Shown here: positions 16,494 to 25,560 of the stretch, piece by piece
Layout: every line of letters starts with the position of its first letter
How positions within the stretch are numbered: position 1 is the first letter of the stretch
From: an uncultured Clostridia bacterium
GTDB taxonomy: Bacteria; Bacillota; Clostridia; Peptostreptococcales; Anaerovoracaceae
DNA: 57,234 bases
Assembly: GCA_944383465.1 (NCBI GenBank)
Contig: CALWPQ010000039.1
Location: forward strand, 1-57,234
Reading direction: 5' to 3'
Program-made: the position numbers and the translations under genes
The notes under the pieces: generated by a model
What the model saw: the letters and a program-made list of their open reading frames with translations, nothing else
Database searches by the model: none
What the model was told of the DNA's origin: nothing

Positions 16494-16569
16494 TGGTGAC
16501 CCATCGGAGATTCGAACTCCGGACACCTTGATTAAAAGTCAAGTGCTCTACCGACTGAGCTAATGGGTC
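16494..16569 (-). tRNA. tRNA-Lys(TTT)
   Basis: Acceptor GACCCAT, anticodon loop CTTTTAA, encoded CCA. Confidence 0.97.
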
Positions 16570-16572
16570 GTA

Positions 16573-16649
16573 TGGCTGGGGTAGCAGGACTCGAACCTAC
16601 GAATGACGGAGTCAAAGTCCGTTGCCTTCACCGGCTTGGCTATACCCCA
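16573..16649 (-). tRNA. tRNA-Gln(TTG)
   Basis: Acceptor TGGGGTA, anticodon loop CTTTGAC, encoded CCA. Three bases from tRNA-Lys. Confidence 0.97.
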
Positions 16650-16669
16650 TTCTCAAATCCTAAAAAAAT

Positions 16670-16746
16670 TGGCGAGCCCACAGGGATTCGAACCCCGGAC
16701 ACACGGCTTAGAAGGCCGTTGCTCTATCCAGCTGAGCTATGAGCCC
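16670..16746 (-). tRNA. tRNA-Arg(TCT)
   Basis: Acceptor GGGCTCA, anticodon loop CTTCTAA, encoded CCA. Confidence 0.97.
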
Positions 16747-16756
16747 GCATTTTTAT

Positions 16757-16830
<74 letters not shown>

Positions 16831-16835
16831 ATAAT

Positions 16836-16910
16836 TGGAGCGGAAGACGAGATTCGAACTCGCGACCCTCGCCTTGGCAAGGCGATGCTCTACCCCTGAG
16901 CCACTTCCGC
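16836..16910 (-). tRNA. tRNA-Gly(GCC)
   Basis: Acceptor GCGGAAG, anticodon loop TTGCCAA, encoded CCA. Adjacent to the other Gly isoacceptor. Confidence 0.97.
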
Positions 16911-16918
16911 ATATTTGT

Positions 16919-17002
16919 TGGTCGAGGGAGATGGATTCGAACCATCGAAAGCTCAGCTAACGGATTTACAGTCCGCCCCCTTTGGCCACTCGGGAATCCC
17001 TC
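16919..17002 (-). tRNA. tRNA-Tyr(GTA)
   Basis: Class II tRNA with long variable arm; acceptor GAGGGAT, anticodon loop CTGTAAA, encoded CCA. Confidence 0.97.
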
Positions 17003-17066
17003 GAAATCATCTCTATTTTGTTATTATATCAAATCTTATCTATATATGCAATGCAAAATTTATATC

Positions 17067-17141
17067 TGGAGCTGGTGGAGGGAATCGAACCCCCAACCTG
17101 CTGATTACAAATCAGCTGCTCTACCGTTGAGCCACACCAGC
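17067..17141 (-). tRNA. tRNA-Thr(TGT)
   Basis: Acceptor GCTGGTG, anticodon loop TTTGTAA, encoded CCA. Confidence 0.97.
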
Positions 17142-17179
17142 AAATGCGCATATATAATTGATTAGATTTCTTAAAAAGT

Positions 17180-17256
17180 TGGCGATCCGGAACGGGCTCG
17201 AACCGTCGACCTCCAGCGTGACAGGCTGGCATTCTAACCAACTGAACTACCGGACC
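17180..17256 (-). tRNA. tRNA-Asp(GTC)
   Basis: Acceptor GGTCCGG with one G-U pair, anticodon loop CTGTCAC, encoded CCA. Confidence 0.97.
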
Positions 17257-17268
17257 ATATTCTGTATG

Positions 17269-17344
17269 TGGTGGGCGCTATAGGGCTCGAACCTATGACC
17301 CCCTGCTTGTAAGGCAGGTGCTCTCCCAGCTGAGCTAAGCGCCC
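17269..17344 (-). tRNA. tRNA-Val(TAC)
   Basis: Acceptor GGGCGCT, anticodon loop CTTACAA, encoded CCA. Confidence 0.97.
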
Positions 17345-17441
17345 ATATGAATCGGATTACCCGAAACAATTATTTAGTATATCGTACCTATGGTAAAATG
17401 TCAAGCATAAATTTCTTTTTGCATAACATATTATTTACAGT

Positions 17442-17518
<77 letters not shown>

Positions 17519-17551
17519 ATCTGCACTAATTTATGATTAGAGCCGAATATT

Positions 17552-17580
17552 ATATTAGCACAATTGCACAATTATGTCAA
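17552..17580 (-). promoter_or_regulatory. Promoter of the tRNA array
   Basis: On the minus strand TTGACA (17575-17580), 17 bases, TAATAT (17552-17557), about 34 bases before tRNA-Asn. A near-consensus promoter, fitting a highly expressed stable RNA operon. Confidence 0.85.
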
Positions 17581-17598
17581 TGCAAAAATTGAAAATTT

Positions 17599-18228
17599 TT
17601 AAATAACTCTTACCTTAACAAATTCTACCTTTTCCGATATAATTCGTGCGCTTCCTGCTGTCATATCTGCCAGAAAAGCTTTCAGCCTTTCTTCGTTTTC
17701 CGGTTCCGTCGAAAGCTGCATAACAATACTGTCTGTATAGCTTATATTTTCTACACTGAAAAACTCACCTGCTAAATTTTTCATTTTTGCAAGATACGAA
17801 TAGGCCATCCGAACTTCGAGCACGAGCATCTCGCGTACATCTGCAATTCCCGCTGCCTCAAGCGCGAGTTTTGCGCTGCTCGTATACGCGCGCACAAGTC
17901 CGCCCGTACCGAGCTTTATACCGCCGAAATAGCGTGTCACCACCACTGCTACATTCGTAATTCCTTCTTTTACGAGCATCTGCACTATCGGCGCACCTGA
18001 TGTTCCCTGCGGCTCACCGTCATCCGATGCCCATTGCAGCTGCATTTTATTTCCTATCACAAAAGCTGGAACATTGTGTGTCGCTGTTTTATATGATGCC
18101 CTTATTTCCGCAATAAATTCCTCTGCCGCTTCTTTACTCGTTACCGGCTTTATGTGTGAAATAAATCTCGATTTTTCTATTGTCTGTTCTGCTTCCGCTT
18201 CTTCCATCACCGTCTTGTATAAAATCAC
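17599..18228 (-). CDS. YigZ/IMPACT family protein
   Basis: A 209-aa member of the IMPACT/UPF0029 family. The start is GTG 18226-18228 with AAGGAGG five bases upstream. The N-terminal domain holds the family motif ASDDGEPQGTSGAPI and then VVVTRYFGGIKLGTGGLVRAY; a small C-terminal ferredoxin-like domain follows. Eukaryotic IMPACT modulates Gcn2 on ribosomes; the bacterial role is not established. It lies 72 nt after hflX on the same strand, a pairing of two ribosome- or stress-related proteins. Confidence 0.9.
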   Translation of the reverse strand: MILYKTVMEEAEAEQTIEKSRFISHIKPVTSKEAAEEFIAEIRASYKTATHNVPAFVIGNKMQLQWASDDGEPQGTSGAPIVQMLVKEGITNVAVVVTRYFGGIKLGTGGLVRAYTSSAKLALEAAGIADVREMLVLEVRMAYSYLAKMKNLAGEFFSVENISYTDSIVMQLSTEPENEERLKAFLADMTAGSARIISEKVEFVKVRVI

Positions 18229-18300
18229 AGCGGCCTCCTTATACTTTTTGGTTTTTCGCAGACATTATGCTTATTGCAGCTTTCCTGCACACATTGATTT

Positions 18301-19596
18301 CTATAATATAAATTCGCGGTATCTGCCCGCATCCGCTGCCGATAATTCTGCGTCCATCAGCGTACCTTTTTCCGTATATTCTGTCGCAAACACCGTCGCT
18401 TTTTCACACAGACGCGATACGATATCACCTTTGTCATACGGTACAAGCAGCTTTGCACGCATACGATCTGCAAACAATTTTTTCTTTATAAGCGTCAGCA
18501 GCTCATCTATTCCGTCTCCGCGTTTAGCAGAAACGCATACTGTCTCATGCTCTCCGGAGCGCAGCAGTGTGCTCACTGTTTCCGGCTCGTCATCAAGCAA
18601 ATCAACCTTGTTATACACGATAATATGTTCCTTGCTGCCCGCTCCTATTTCTTTAATTACGCTTTCCGTCACATCTATATGAAAATCACGCTCACTGTAT
18701 GAAGCATCCGTTACATGAAGCAGCAGATCAGCATAATTAACCTCTTCAAGCGTCGCCTTAAAAGCTTTTACCAGCGAATGCGGAAGCTTGCTTACAAATC
18801 CAACCGTATCTATCAATATAAACTCATAATTAGAATCAAGCTTAATACTGCGCTGCGCTGTATCGAGCGTAGCAAAAAGCATATCCCTTTCCATTACTGA
18901 CTTGTCCGCTTTTTCGGAAAGCGAAAGCAGCCTGTTCATAAGCGCCGATTTTCCCGAATTTGTATACCCTACAAGCGCCACTACCGGGATCTCATTCTTT
19001 TCACGTCTTGCACGCTGTGTATTTCTCGTACTAATAAGGCGGTTTATTTCCGCTTTTATGTCGTCTATCCTGCGCTCTATATGCCGCCTGTCAGTTTCCA
19101 GCTTCTTTTCGCCCGGACCTCGTGTACCGATGCCGCCGCCCTGCCGCGAAAGCGATTTGCCGAATCCCATAAGCCGCGGCAGCCTATACTGCAGCTGTGC
19201 CAGTTCTACCTGCAATTTTCCCTCGCCTGATGTTGCTCGCGCTGCAAATATATCGAGAATTAAAATTGTCCTGTCTATCACGCGCACGCCGATTTCATCC
19301 TCGAGATTTCTTATCTGCATACCGGAAAGCTCTTCGTTGAATATTACAGTGTCGACTTCCATATTTTCTGCGAGTTCTGCAAGTTCGCGCACCTTTCCTG
19401 TACCTATACAGGTAGCGCTGTTTCTGCGCTCCGCACTCTGCACCATCTTTCCGACCACTTCGCAGCCGGCAGCCTCAGCCAGACGCTCAAGCTCGCTCAT
19501 CGAATATTCTATGCTCCCGCCAGCTTCAATCCCTACAAGTATCGCCCGGCACTCGTATTCCGTTATAACTTCATTCTTCTCATCAAAATTTATCAT
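18301..19596 (-). CDS. hflX: HflX ribosome-associated GTPase
   Basis: GTPase of the Obg-HflX group that splits or rescues stalled 70S ribosomes under stress. 431 aa. The N-terminal HflX domain is followed by a coiled-coil linker with the signature GGIGTRGPGEKKLETDRR and by the G domain: GYTNSGKS (G1), DTVGF (G3), NKVD (G4) and SAKRGDG (G5-like). A good GAGGGG site precedes ATG. The C-terminal tail after the G domain (about 75 aa) is of usual length. Confidence 0.96.
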   Translation of the reverse strand: MINFDEKNEVITEYECRAILVGIEAGGSIEYSMSELERLAEAAGCEVVGKMVQSAERRNSATCIGTGKVRELAELAENMEVDTVIFNEELSGMQIRNLEDEIGVRVIDRTILILDIFAARATSGEGKLQVELAQLQYRLPRLMGFGKSLSRQGGGIGTRGPGEKKLETDRRHIERRIDDIKAEINRLISTRNTQRARREKNEIPVVALVGYTNSGKSALMNRLLSLSEKADKSVMERDMLFATLDTAQRSIKLDSNYEFILIDTVGFVSKLPHSLVKAFKATLEEVNYADLLLHVTDASYSERDFHIDVTESVIKEIGAGSKEHIIVYNKVDLLDDEPETVSTLLRSGEHETVCVSAKRGDGIDELLTLIKKKLFADRMRAKLLVPYDKGDIVSRLCEKATVFATEYTEKGTLMDAELSAADAGRYREFIL

Positions 19597-19757
19597 AAAG
19601 TTCTCTTCTCCCCTTTTCTCAACAATTATTTTACCATACAGAATAAAGCTTGCAAAGAGCCAGCGCGCACTTATATACCCATTCTTTGTTTGCCTCTCCT
19701 ATCTTTGCCGCAACTGGCATCACATGATACGGACTGGCATATGCCCCTGCGCTGCCT

Positions 19758-20429
19758 CTAAACTGCATCCAGGATTGACTCTTTCGGCACCTGTACAAAG
19801 CTCTCCGGCACTTTACCGAGTATTATCGCCTCTGCCACCAGTATGGTACTTTCCACCTCTATATGATGCATCGAAAACGGCGCCATTACACGCGCTTCCG
19901 TACTGAGCACTACATATACTTTGTATTTTGTCTGATTTATGCCCTGCGATTCAAATTCTGTGATAAAATCGATTTTCGATACCGCCACAGGAATTATCGT
20001 GAGCTCCACGGTTGGTCCGCTCTGCGAAAGGATCTTGCTTCCGATGAGAGAGCCTATCGGCACCTCGATATCCGTACCCGCTTCACCGTTTTTATACCTG
20101 TCCTGAAGTTCTACCAAAAGCTCGGAAATGAGATTATTTATAGCCGCAGTATTTGACTGCACCATTTCTATGCTGCCTTCTTCATCCGTTTCCGTAATGA
20201 GAAGATTCCCTGCTGACGTCTCATTTCCGAACTTCTCGTTTATCGTTTCGTTAACGATTCTATTTACAATCGATTTGGTCTTTATCGCGCTCACAGCTTC
20301 GAGATTCGGCGATATGCGAAATACCCAGAAATACGCCATATATGTAATAAGCCCCATAAGTATGACAAGCACCGCCAATTTAAATGCGCGGTGATCGTAA
20401 TTTTTCCTTCTTACGCTTCTTCTACTCAT
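19758..20429 (-). CDS. yunB: Sporulation protein YunB
   Basis: A 223-aa membrane protein with one N-terminal helix (about 17-37) after a basic stretch, and an extracytoplasmic domain. The pattern after the helix (LEAVSAIKTKSIVNRIVNE, later VPIGSLIGSKIL and VYVVLSTEARV) is that of YunB, a sigma-E-dependent protein needed for spore formation in Bacillus. The start ATG 20427-20429 uses GGGGGT as its ribosome binding site, and this site lies in a hairpin (see 20439-20462). Its presence argues for a spore-forming ancestry. It follows codY, an unusual partner. Confidence 0.88.
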   Translation of the reverse strand: MSRRSVRRKNYDHRAFKLAVLVILMGLITYMAYFWVFRISPNLEAVSAIKTKSIVNRIVNETINEKFGNETSAGNLLITETDEEGSIEMVQSNTAAINNLISELLVELQDRYKNGEAGTDIEVPIGSLIGSKILSQSGPTVELTIIPVAVSKIDFITEFESQGINQTKYKVYVVLSTEARVMAPFSMHHIEVESTILVAEAIILGKVPESFVQVPKESILDAV

Positions 20430-20438
20430 AAAAATACC

Positions 20439-20462
20439 CCCGATCATTATATGATGACCGGG
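20439..20462 (-). terminator. Hairpin after codY that covers the yunB ribosome binding site
   Basis: CCCGATCAT pairs with ATGACCGGG (nine pairs, one G-U on the minus strand) around a six-base loop, followed on minus by GGTATTTTTATG. It can act as the codY terminator; at the same time its 3' arm is the GGGGG site and the U tract runs into the yunB ATG. Confidence 0.65.
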
Positions 20463-20471
20463 AGATTTTTG

Positions 20472-21251
20472 TTACATACTCACTTTAGCAAGCTCTTCTC
20501 TGAATTTACTGTTGACAATTTTTATGTAGGTTCCCTTCATTCCGAGCGAGCGTGACTCTATAACACCCGCAGACTCGAGCTTCCTGAGCGCATTTACTAT
20601 TACCGAACGTGTAATTCCCGAGCGGTCCGCCACCTTGCTGGCAACGAGCAGGCCTTCCATCCCTTCGAGCTCGTCGAATATATGCACCACGGCTTCGACT
20701 TCCGAATATGAAAGCGTGCCAATTGCCATCTGTACTACCTGACGTTCCCTTTCTTCTTCTTCCTGCTCGAGAAGTTTATTTCGCTGTATTTCAAGCCCTA
20801 CAATCGTTGCCCCATATTCGGCAAGCACAAGATCCTCATCGCTGAATTCCGAATCATACCTTGCCATAAGCAATGTACCCCATCTTCTCTTGCCTCCGAG
20901 AATAGGCACTACGGTATGATATTTGTTGAAGAAGTCGTAATTCTCTCCGAATACTTCTATCATTTCATCGTTTGTCATATTGGCCGTAGTTTCCTCTATT
21001 TTAAGAAAACCTTCGTTGTACGATTCAGGCAGTCTTGCTTCGCCAGTCTCAGCATCGACTATAGCATCGCTATCCTCTTTCACCTGATAGTACACTCCAA
21101 GCAGTTTACCTTTTCTACTTATAATATATGCATTTACCCCGAGAAGCTCACTCAATATGCCGCATAAATCGTTAAACGAAAAAGCGCCTGTCGAACTTTC
21201 CTGGAATACCCAGTTCATTTTCCTTATTTTAGCAAGTAACGTATTTTCCAT
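20472..21251 (-). CDS. codY: GTP- and branched-chain-amino-acid-sensing regulator CodY
   Basis: Global regulator of nutrient-limitation genes. The start ATG 21249-21251 has AAGGAG nine bases upstream and gives 259 aa, the same length as Bacillus CodY; the longer frame from 21281 is not supported. The N-terminal GAF-like effector domain binds isoleucine/valine; the C-terminal winged helix contains VASKVADRSGITRSVIVNAL, the conserved recognition helix. It has its own promoter and a CodY-box-like site upstream, so it can be expressed apart from hslU. Confidence 0.97.
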   Translation of the reverse strand: MENTLLAKIRKMNWVFQESSTGAFSFNDLCGILSELLGVNAYIISRKGKLLGVYYQVKEDSDAIVDAETGEARLPESYNEGFLKIEETTANMTNDEMIEVFGENYDFFNKYHTVVPILGGKRRWGTLLMARYDSEFSDEDLVLAEYGATIVGLEIQRNKLLEQEEEERERQVVQMAIGTLSYSEVEAVVHIFDELEGMEGLLVASKVADRSGITRSVIVNALRKLESAGVIESRSLGMKGTYIKIVNSKFREELAKVSM

Positions 21252-21308
21252 AATTCTCTTCTCCTTATATACAACCTCCAATACTTGAAATCAATATATT
21301 CTCCAGTT

Positions 21309-21337
21309 ATTATATCAAGGCAAAGCATATATTGCAA
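21309..21337 (-). promoter_or_regulatory. codY promoter
   Basis: On the minus strand TTGCAA (21332-21337), 17 bases, TATAAT (21309-21314). It lies in the 177-base gap between hslU and codY. Confidence 0.8.
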
Positions 21338-21348
21338 GGACTTTTTTT

Positions 21349-21363
21349 AATTTTCTGCCAATT
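21349..21363. promoter_or_regulatory. CodY-box-like site upstream of codY
   Basis: AATTTTCTGCCAATT matches 13 of 15 positions of the CodY box AATTTTCWGAAAATT and sits 11 bases upstream of the codY -35 element. It suggests autoregulation. Confidence 0.55.
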
Positions 21364-21428
21364 ATATTTTATTAAATAGAATCTAAATTCACTTTACTGC
21401 CAACTGCATATTTAATCAGCAGCAGCTA

Positions 21429-22859
21429 TTACAGGATAAACTTATCTACATCCTCTTCGTGTATTTTCTCTCTGAATTTTTCTCTCACATATTCCTTGTC
21501 TATGACAATTTTCTTCTCATCCATATCGGGAATATTAAAGGACAGATCTTCAAGCAATTTTTCCATAATCGTATGCAGTCTTCTCGCTCCAATATTTTCC
21601 GTCTGTTCATTCATCATAAACGCCATAGTAGCTATTTCCTCAATCGCCTCGTCTGTAAAGTCTATTTCAACGCCCTCGGTTTCGAGCAGTGCCTTATGCT
21701 GCTTGAGCAGTGCGTTTTCCGGCACAGTCAATATCTTTACAAATGACTCTTTTGTAAGATTCTCAAGCTCCACGCGAATAGGAAATCTTCCCTGCAGCTC
21801 CGGTATCAAATCCGTTGGCTTGGAAGTATGAAAAGCACCGGCTCCTATAAAAAGCATATGGTCGGTCTTTACAGGTCCGTACTTCGTATTTACAACGCTT
21901 CCCTCTACTATCGGGAGTATATCTCTCTGCACGCCTTCGCGTGAAACATCAGCGCCGGAACGGTACGAATTGCCCGACGCTATCTTGTCTATTTCATCGA
22001 TAAAAATAATGCCGTTCTGTTCCGCATTCTCAAGCGCATCTTCCGTTACTTGATCCATATCAAGTAAATTTTGCGCTTCTTGCTCACGGAGTATTTTTCT
22101 CGCATCTTTTACCTTTACTTTCTTATTCTTTTTCTTTGCCGGCATCATATCGCCGAAAATATTGCCTATAGCTATGCTCATACCTTCATTGCTCATATCG
22201 AGAGCATTGCCCTTAGGCTGATCAAGCACCTGTATTTCTATATATTGGTCTTCGAGCAGTCCCTCTCTGAGCTGCTGCCGCACTTGCTCGCGCGCAAGCT
22301 CGACATCGCGTTCTTCGGGTTCCTCGGCTTGCATCTGCTCGTATTCCTGTTTCTGACTATTATTTGACAAATTTCCCATTATAAAATCAAACGGGCCTCT
22401 CGCGTTATTTTTGCTCGTCAAATTCTTTTTTTTGCCAGGAATGATAGCTTCCAAGATCTTCTCTTCCGCTATTTCATCGGCAACGCTGTATTTTTCAGCA
22501 AGCATACTCTGCTTTGTTATTCTTATAGCAGATTCCACGAGGTCTCTTATCATAGAATCTACATCCCGGCCGACATACCCTACTTCCGTAAACTTTGTCG
22601 CCTCTACCTTGACAAACGGAGCGTCCATAAGCTTTGCAAGCCTCCTTGCAATTTCCGTCTTGCCGACGCCAGTCGGTCCCATCATCAAGATATTTTTCGG
22701 CGTTATTTCTTCTTTCATTTCGTCGGAAAGCAAGCTTCTTCTGTATCTGTTTCTGAGCGCAACAGCCATTGACTTCTTGGCCTCGTCCTGCCCAATTATA
22801 TATTTATCGAGCTCCGCAACTATTTCTTTCGGAGTCATTTTATAAAGCGTATTTGCCAT
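21429..22859 (-). CDS. hslU: HslU/ClpY ATPase subunit
   Basis: AAA+ unfoldase that feeds substrates to the HslV peptidase. 476 aa, within the family range. Walker A GPTGVGKTE near residue 60, the pore motif GYVGRD, an I domain with an acidic and basic central insertion (about 140-250), Walker B IIFIDEIDKI and the C-terminal LSFNIPD and KFIL end needed for docking to HslV. AAGGAGGG precedes ATG. It is 12 nt after hslV, the normal pairing. Confidence 0.97.
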   Translation of the reverse strand: MANTLYKMTPKEIVAELDKYIIGQDEAKKSMAVALRNRYRRSLLSDEMKEEITPKNILMMGPTGVGKTEIARRLAKLMDAPFVKVEATKFTEVGYVGRDVDSMIRDLVESAIRITKQSMLAEKYSVADEIAEEKILEAIIPGKKKNLTSKNNARGPFDFIMGNLSNNSQKQEYEQMQAEEPEERDVELAREQVRQQLREGLLEDQYIEIQVLDQPKGNALDMSNEGMSIAIGNIFGDMMPAKKKNKKVKVKDARKILREQEAQNLLDMDQVTEDALENAEQNGIIFIDEIDKIASGNSYRSGADVSREGVQRDILPIVEGSVVNTKYGPVKTDHMLFIGAGAFHTSKPTDLIPELQGRFPIRVELENLTKESFVKILTVPENALLKQHKALLETEGVEIDFTDEAIEEIATMAFMMNEQTENIGARRLHTIMEKLLEDLSFNIPDMDEKKIVIDKEYVREKFREKIHEEDVDKFIL

Positions 22860-22871
22860 CAGTCTCCCTCC

Positions 22872-23411
22872 TTAAAGTTTCTCTACCGAAATATTACTAT
22901 TCGTGTAAACGCATATTTCCGAAGCGATTTTGAGCGCTTCTCTCACGATTTCTTCAGCCGTCATATCCGTATGCTTAAAAAGCGCTGTCGCTGCAGCATA
23001 TGCATAGTTACCGCCCGAGCCTATCGCAACAAAATCCTCATCTGGCTCTATTACTTCGCCAGTCCCCGAAATGACAAGCATACTTTCTTTATCCGCTGCT
23101 ATCATAAGCGCGTCAAGGTTTCTCGCAGCTTTGTCGGATCGCCAAAGCTGTGCGAGTGCAACTGCCGCTCTTCTCAGATTGCCTGAATGCTCTTCGAGCT
23201 TTTCCTCAAATTTTTCCGTAAGGCTGAACGCATCTGATACTGAGCCCGCAAATCCTGTCACCACAGAATTTTTATATATCTTTCTTACTTTTTTTGCGCC
23301 GTGCTTCATTATCGTGGTTTCGCCCATTGTCACCTGACCGTCTCCCCCAATGCAGATATCATCGGCACTCCTTCTCACTGCTACGATTGTTGTTGCATGA
23401 AATTGTACCAT
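22872..23411 (-). CDS. hslV: HslV/ClpQ peptidase subunit with short propeptide
   Basis: Proteasome-like Ntn peptidase. 179 aa. The sequence starts MVQFHATTIVAVRR; by analogy with Bacillus CodW the first few residues form a propeptide and a Thr of the TT pair would be the mature N-terminal nucleophile. IGGDGQVTMG, VVTGFAGSVSDAF and AIGSGGNYAYAAA are conserved core motifs. It lies between topA and hslU, as in the Bacillus codV-codW-codX-codY cluster, but the XerC-like recombinase gene normally just upstream is absent. Confidence 0.96.
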   Translation of the reverse strand: MVQFHATTIVAVRRSADDICIGGDGQVTMGETTIMKHGAKKVRKIYKNSVVTGFAGSVSDAFSLTEKFEEKLEEHSGNLRRAAVALAQLWRSDKAARNLDALMIAADKESMLVISGTGEVIEPDEDFVAIGSGGNYAYAAATALFKHTDMTAEEIVREALKIASEICVYTNSNISVEKL

Positions 23412-23436
23412 TTTTCTATCCTCCCTGCTTTTTTAT

Positions 23437-25509
23437 TTATTCTTTATAATCGCACTCGCTGTTTGAGCACATATACTTGCTTCCCTTAAATTTTCTTTCT
23501 ACAAGCAGACTGCCGCATTTAGGGCATTTCTTGTCAACAGGCTTATACCAAAACACCTGGCTGCAGTCCGGATATCCGCTGCATCCGTAGAAAATTTTGC
23601 CTTTTTTGCTTCGTCTCACTACAATATCTTTACCACAATTTGGGCATTTTACATCAACCTTTGTCACAATATTTTTCGTATTTTTACATTCCGGATATCC
23701 ACTGCAAGCAATGAATTCTCCGAAACGTCCCACTTTTTTAACCATAGGCCTGCCACAGAGCTCACAAAGTTCGCCCGTCGGCTCGTCTTCGATCTTGACT
23801 TTTTCCATTTCGCTTTCGGCAATGTCAAGCTCCGCTTTAAAGCCGCCGTAAAAATCGCGCAGGATATTCTTCCAGTCATTGTCCTCAATTTCTACGAGGT
23901 CGAGTTTATCCTCCATATCTGCCGTAAACCCTGTATCAACTATATCCTTAAAATATTTTTCCATAAACTCATTTACAATAAAGCCGAGTTCCGTAGGCAC
24001 GAGTGATTTTTTTTCTCTCTTCACATATTTTCTGTCGACGAGAGTTGTGACAATAGGTGCATAAGTAGAAGGACGTCCGATATTTTTTTCCTCTAAGTCT
24101 TTTACGAGGCTCGCTTCCGTAAATCTTGCCGGAGACTGAGTAAAATTCTGCTCTCCTTTTATGTCTTTCTGCACGAGCTTCTCTCCAGCTTCGAGATGCG
24201 GCAGCATCTTGCTGTCATCCTCGTCATCGGTGGCTTTATATACCTTGAGATAACCGTCAAACACTACTTTTGAACCGCTCGCTCTGAATCCATAACCATT
24301 ATTGTCAATTTCCGCAGATACGATACTATGCACGGCAGGCGCCATCTGGCTTGCCATAAAGCGCGCCCATATAAGCTTATAAAGGTTGTACTGATCCTTT
24401 GTCAGAGAATCCTGTATTTCTTCCGGCGTAAATTCTATATATGATGGTCTTATGGCTTCGTGCGCATCCTGCACTTCTTTCTTTTTGTTACTGTAAAAAT
24501 TATTGCCCCAGTATTGGCCGCCAAATTTAGCGGTAATATACTCTTTTGCCGCCATTCGCGCTTCGTTTGAAATTCTTACAGAGTCCGTTCTTATATATGT
24601 CACAAGACCTAAAGTGCCATGTCCTTTTACAGAAACCCCCTCGTAAAGCTGCTGAGCTATCTGCATCGTTTTTCTCGTGGAAAAGTTCAGGCGTGTCGAG
24701 GCTTCCTGCTGGAGTGAGCTCGTCGTAAAAGGTGCATAAGCTTTCTTTTTGCGTTCCTTCTCTTCTACTTTTTTAACGACAAAGCTGTCCTTATCTATCT
24801 TTGAAAGTATTTCGTCATTTTCTTTCTTATTTGTGATTTCAATTTTTTTGCCGTTATAATCTGTCAGCTTGGCAACAAAGCTCTTTGCCGTCTTTGCTTC
24901 CGATTTGCTAAGAATCGCCTGTATATTCCAATATTCCTTGGGAATAAACGCTTTGATCAGATTTTCTCTGTCGCAGATTATCTTCATAGCCGCCGACTGC
25001 ACTCTGCCCGCAGAAAGGCCGCTTCTGACCTTGCGCCAGAGGATCGGGCTTATCTGATAACCAACGAGCCTATCAAGCACTCGGCGCGCCTGTTGAGCAT
25101 CAACGAGTTTTATATCTATCGGCCGCGGATTTTTTACCGCTTCCTGTATGGCGTTTTTTGTAATTTCGTTAAATACAATGCGGCAGGGCTCGTTTGCATC
25201 TATGCCGAGAAGATATGCTAGATGCCACGATATGGCCTCTCCTTCACGGTCAGGGTCGGTTGCAAGATATATTTTATCCGCCGCCTTTGCTTCCTTTTTT
25301 AATTCCTTTATGAGATCGCCTTTTCCGCGTATGGATATATATTGAGGTTCAAAATCGTTTTCGATATTTATGCCAAGTTTGCTTTTCGGAAGATCACGCA
25401 CATGACCGACGGAGGCCACTACTTTATATTTCGAGCCTAAGAATTTTCCTATGGTTTTTGCCTTTGACGGTGATTCCACTATTACTAAATTTTTTTTGGC
25501 TGCACCCAT
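23437..25509 (-). CDS. topA: DNA topoisomerase I
   Basis: Type IA topoisomerase that relaxes negative supercoils. 690 aa. TOPRIM motifs VESPSKAKTIGKFLG and DPDREGEAI are near the N-terminus; the active Tyr lies in VTYIRTDSVRIS. Three C-terminal zinc-finger units follow, each with four Cys (CELC, then CPNC, then CPKC), the last ending six residues from the C-terminus. It sits 51 nt after dprA and 25 nt before hslV, the order seen in Bacillus once trmFO and codV are removed. Confidence 0.97.
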   Translation of the reverse strand: MGAAKKNLVIVESPSKAKTIGKFLGSKYKVVASVGHVRDLPKSKLGINIENDFEPQYISIRGKGDLIKELKKEAKAADKIYLATDPDREGEAISWHLAYLLGIDANEPCRIVFNEITKNAIQEAVKNPRPIDIKLVDAQQARRVLDRLVGYQISPILWRKVRSGLSAGRVQSAAMKIICDRENLIKAFIPKEYWNIQAILSKSEAKTAKSFVAKLTDYNGKKIEITNKKENDEILSKIDKDSFVVKKVEEKERKKKAYAPFTTSSLQQEASTRLNFSTRKTMQIAQQLYEGVSVKGHGTLGLVTYIRTDSVRISNEARMAAKEYITAKFGGQYWGNNFYSNKKKEVQDAHEAIRPSYIEFTPEEIQDSLTKDQYNLYKLIWARFMASQMAPAVHSIVSAEIDNNGYGFRASGSKVVFDGYLKVYKATDDEDDSKMLPHLEAGEKLVQKDIKGEQNFTQSPARFTEASLVKDLEEKNIGRPSTYAPIVTTLVDRKYVKREKKSLVPTELGFIVNEFMEKYFKDIVDTGFTADMEDKLDLVEIEDNDWKNILRDFYGGFKAELDIAESEMEKVKIEDEPTGELCELCGRPMVKKVGRFGEFIACSGYPECKNTKNIVTKVDVKCPNCGKDIVVRRSKKGKIFYGCSGYPDCSQVFWYKPVDKKCPKCGSLLVERKFKGSKYMCSNSECDYKE

Positions 25510-25560
25510 AATATATTTCCTCCTGAGAATTACAATGAAATAATTATATTTAATCTTTTT

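Noticed and set aside
18902..19906. A 334-codon plus-strand ORF
   Set aside because: It is antisense to hflX and yunB, has Ser/Pro-rich shadow composition, and no ribosome binding site.
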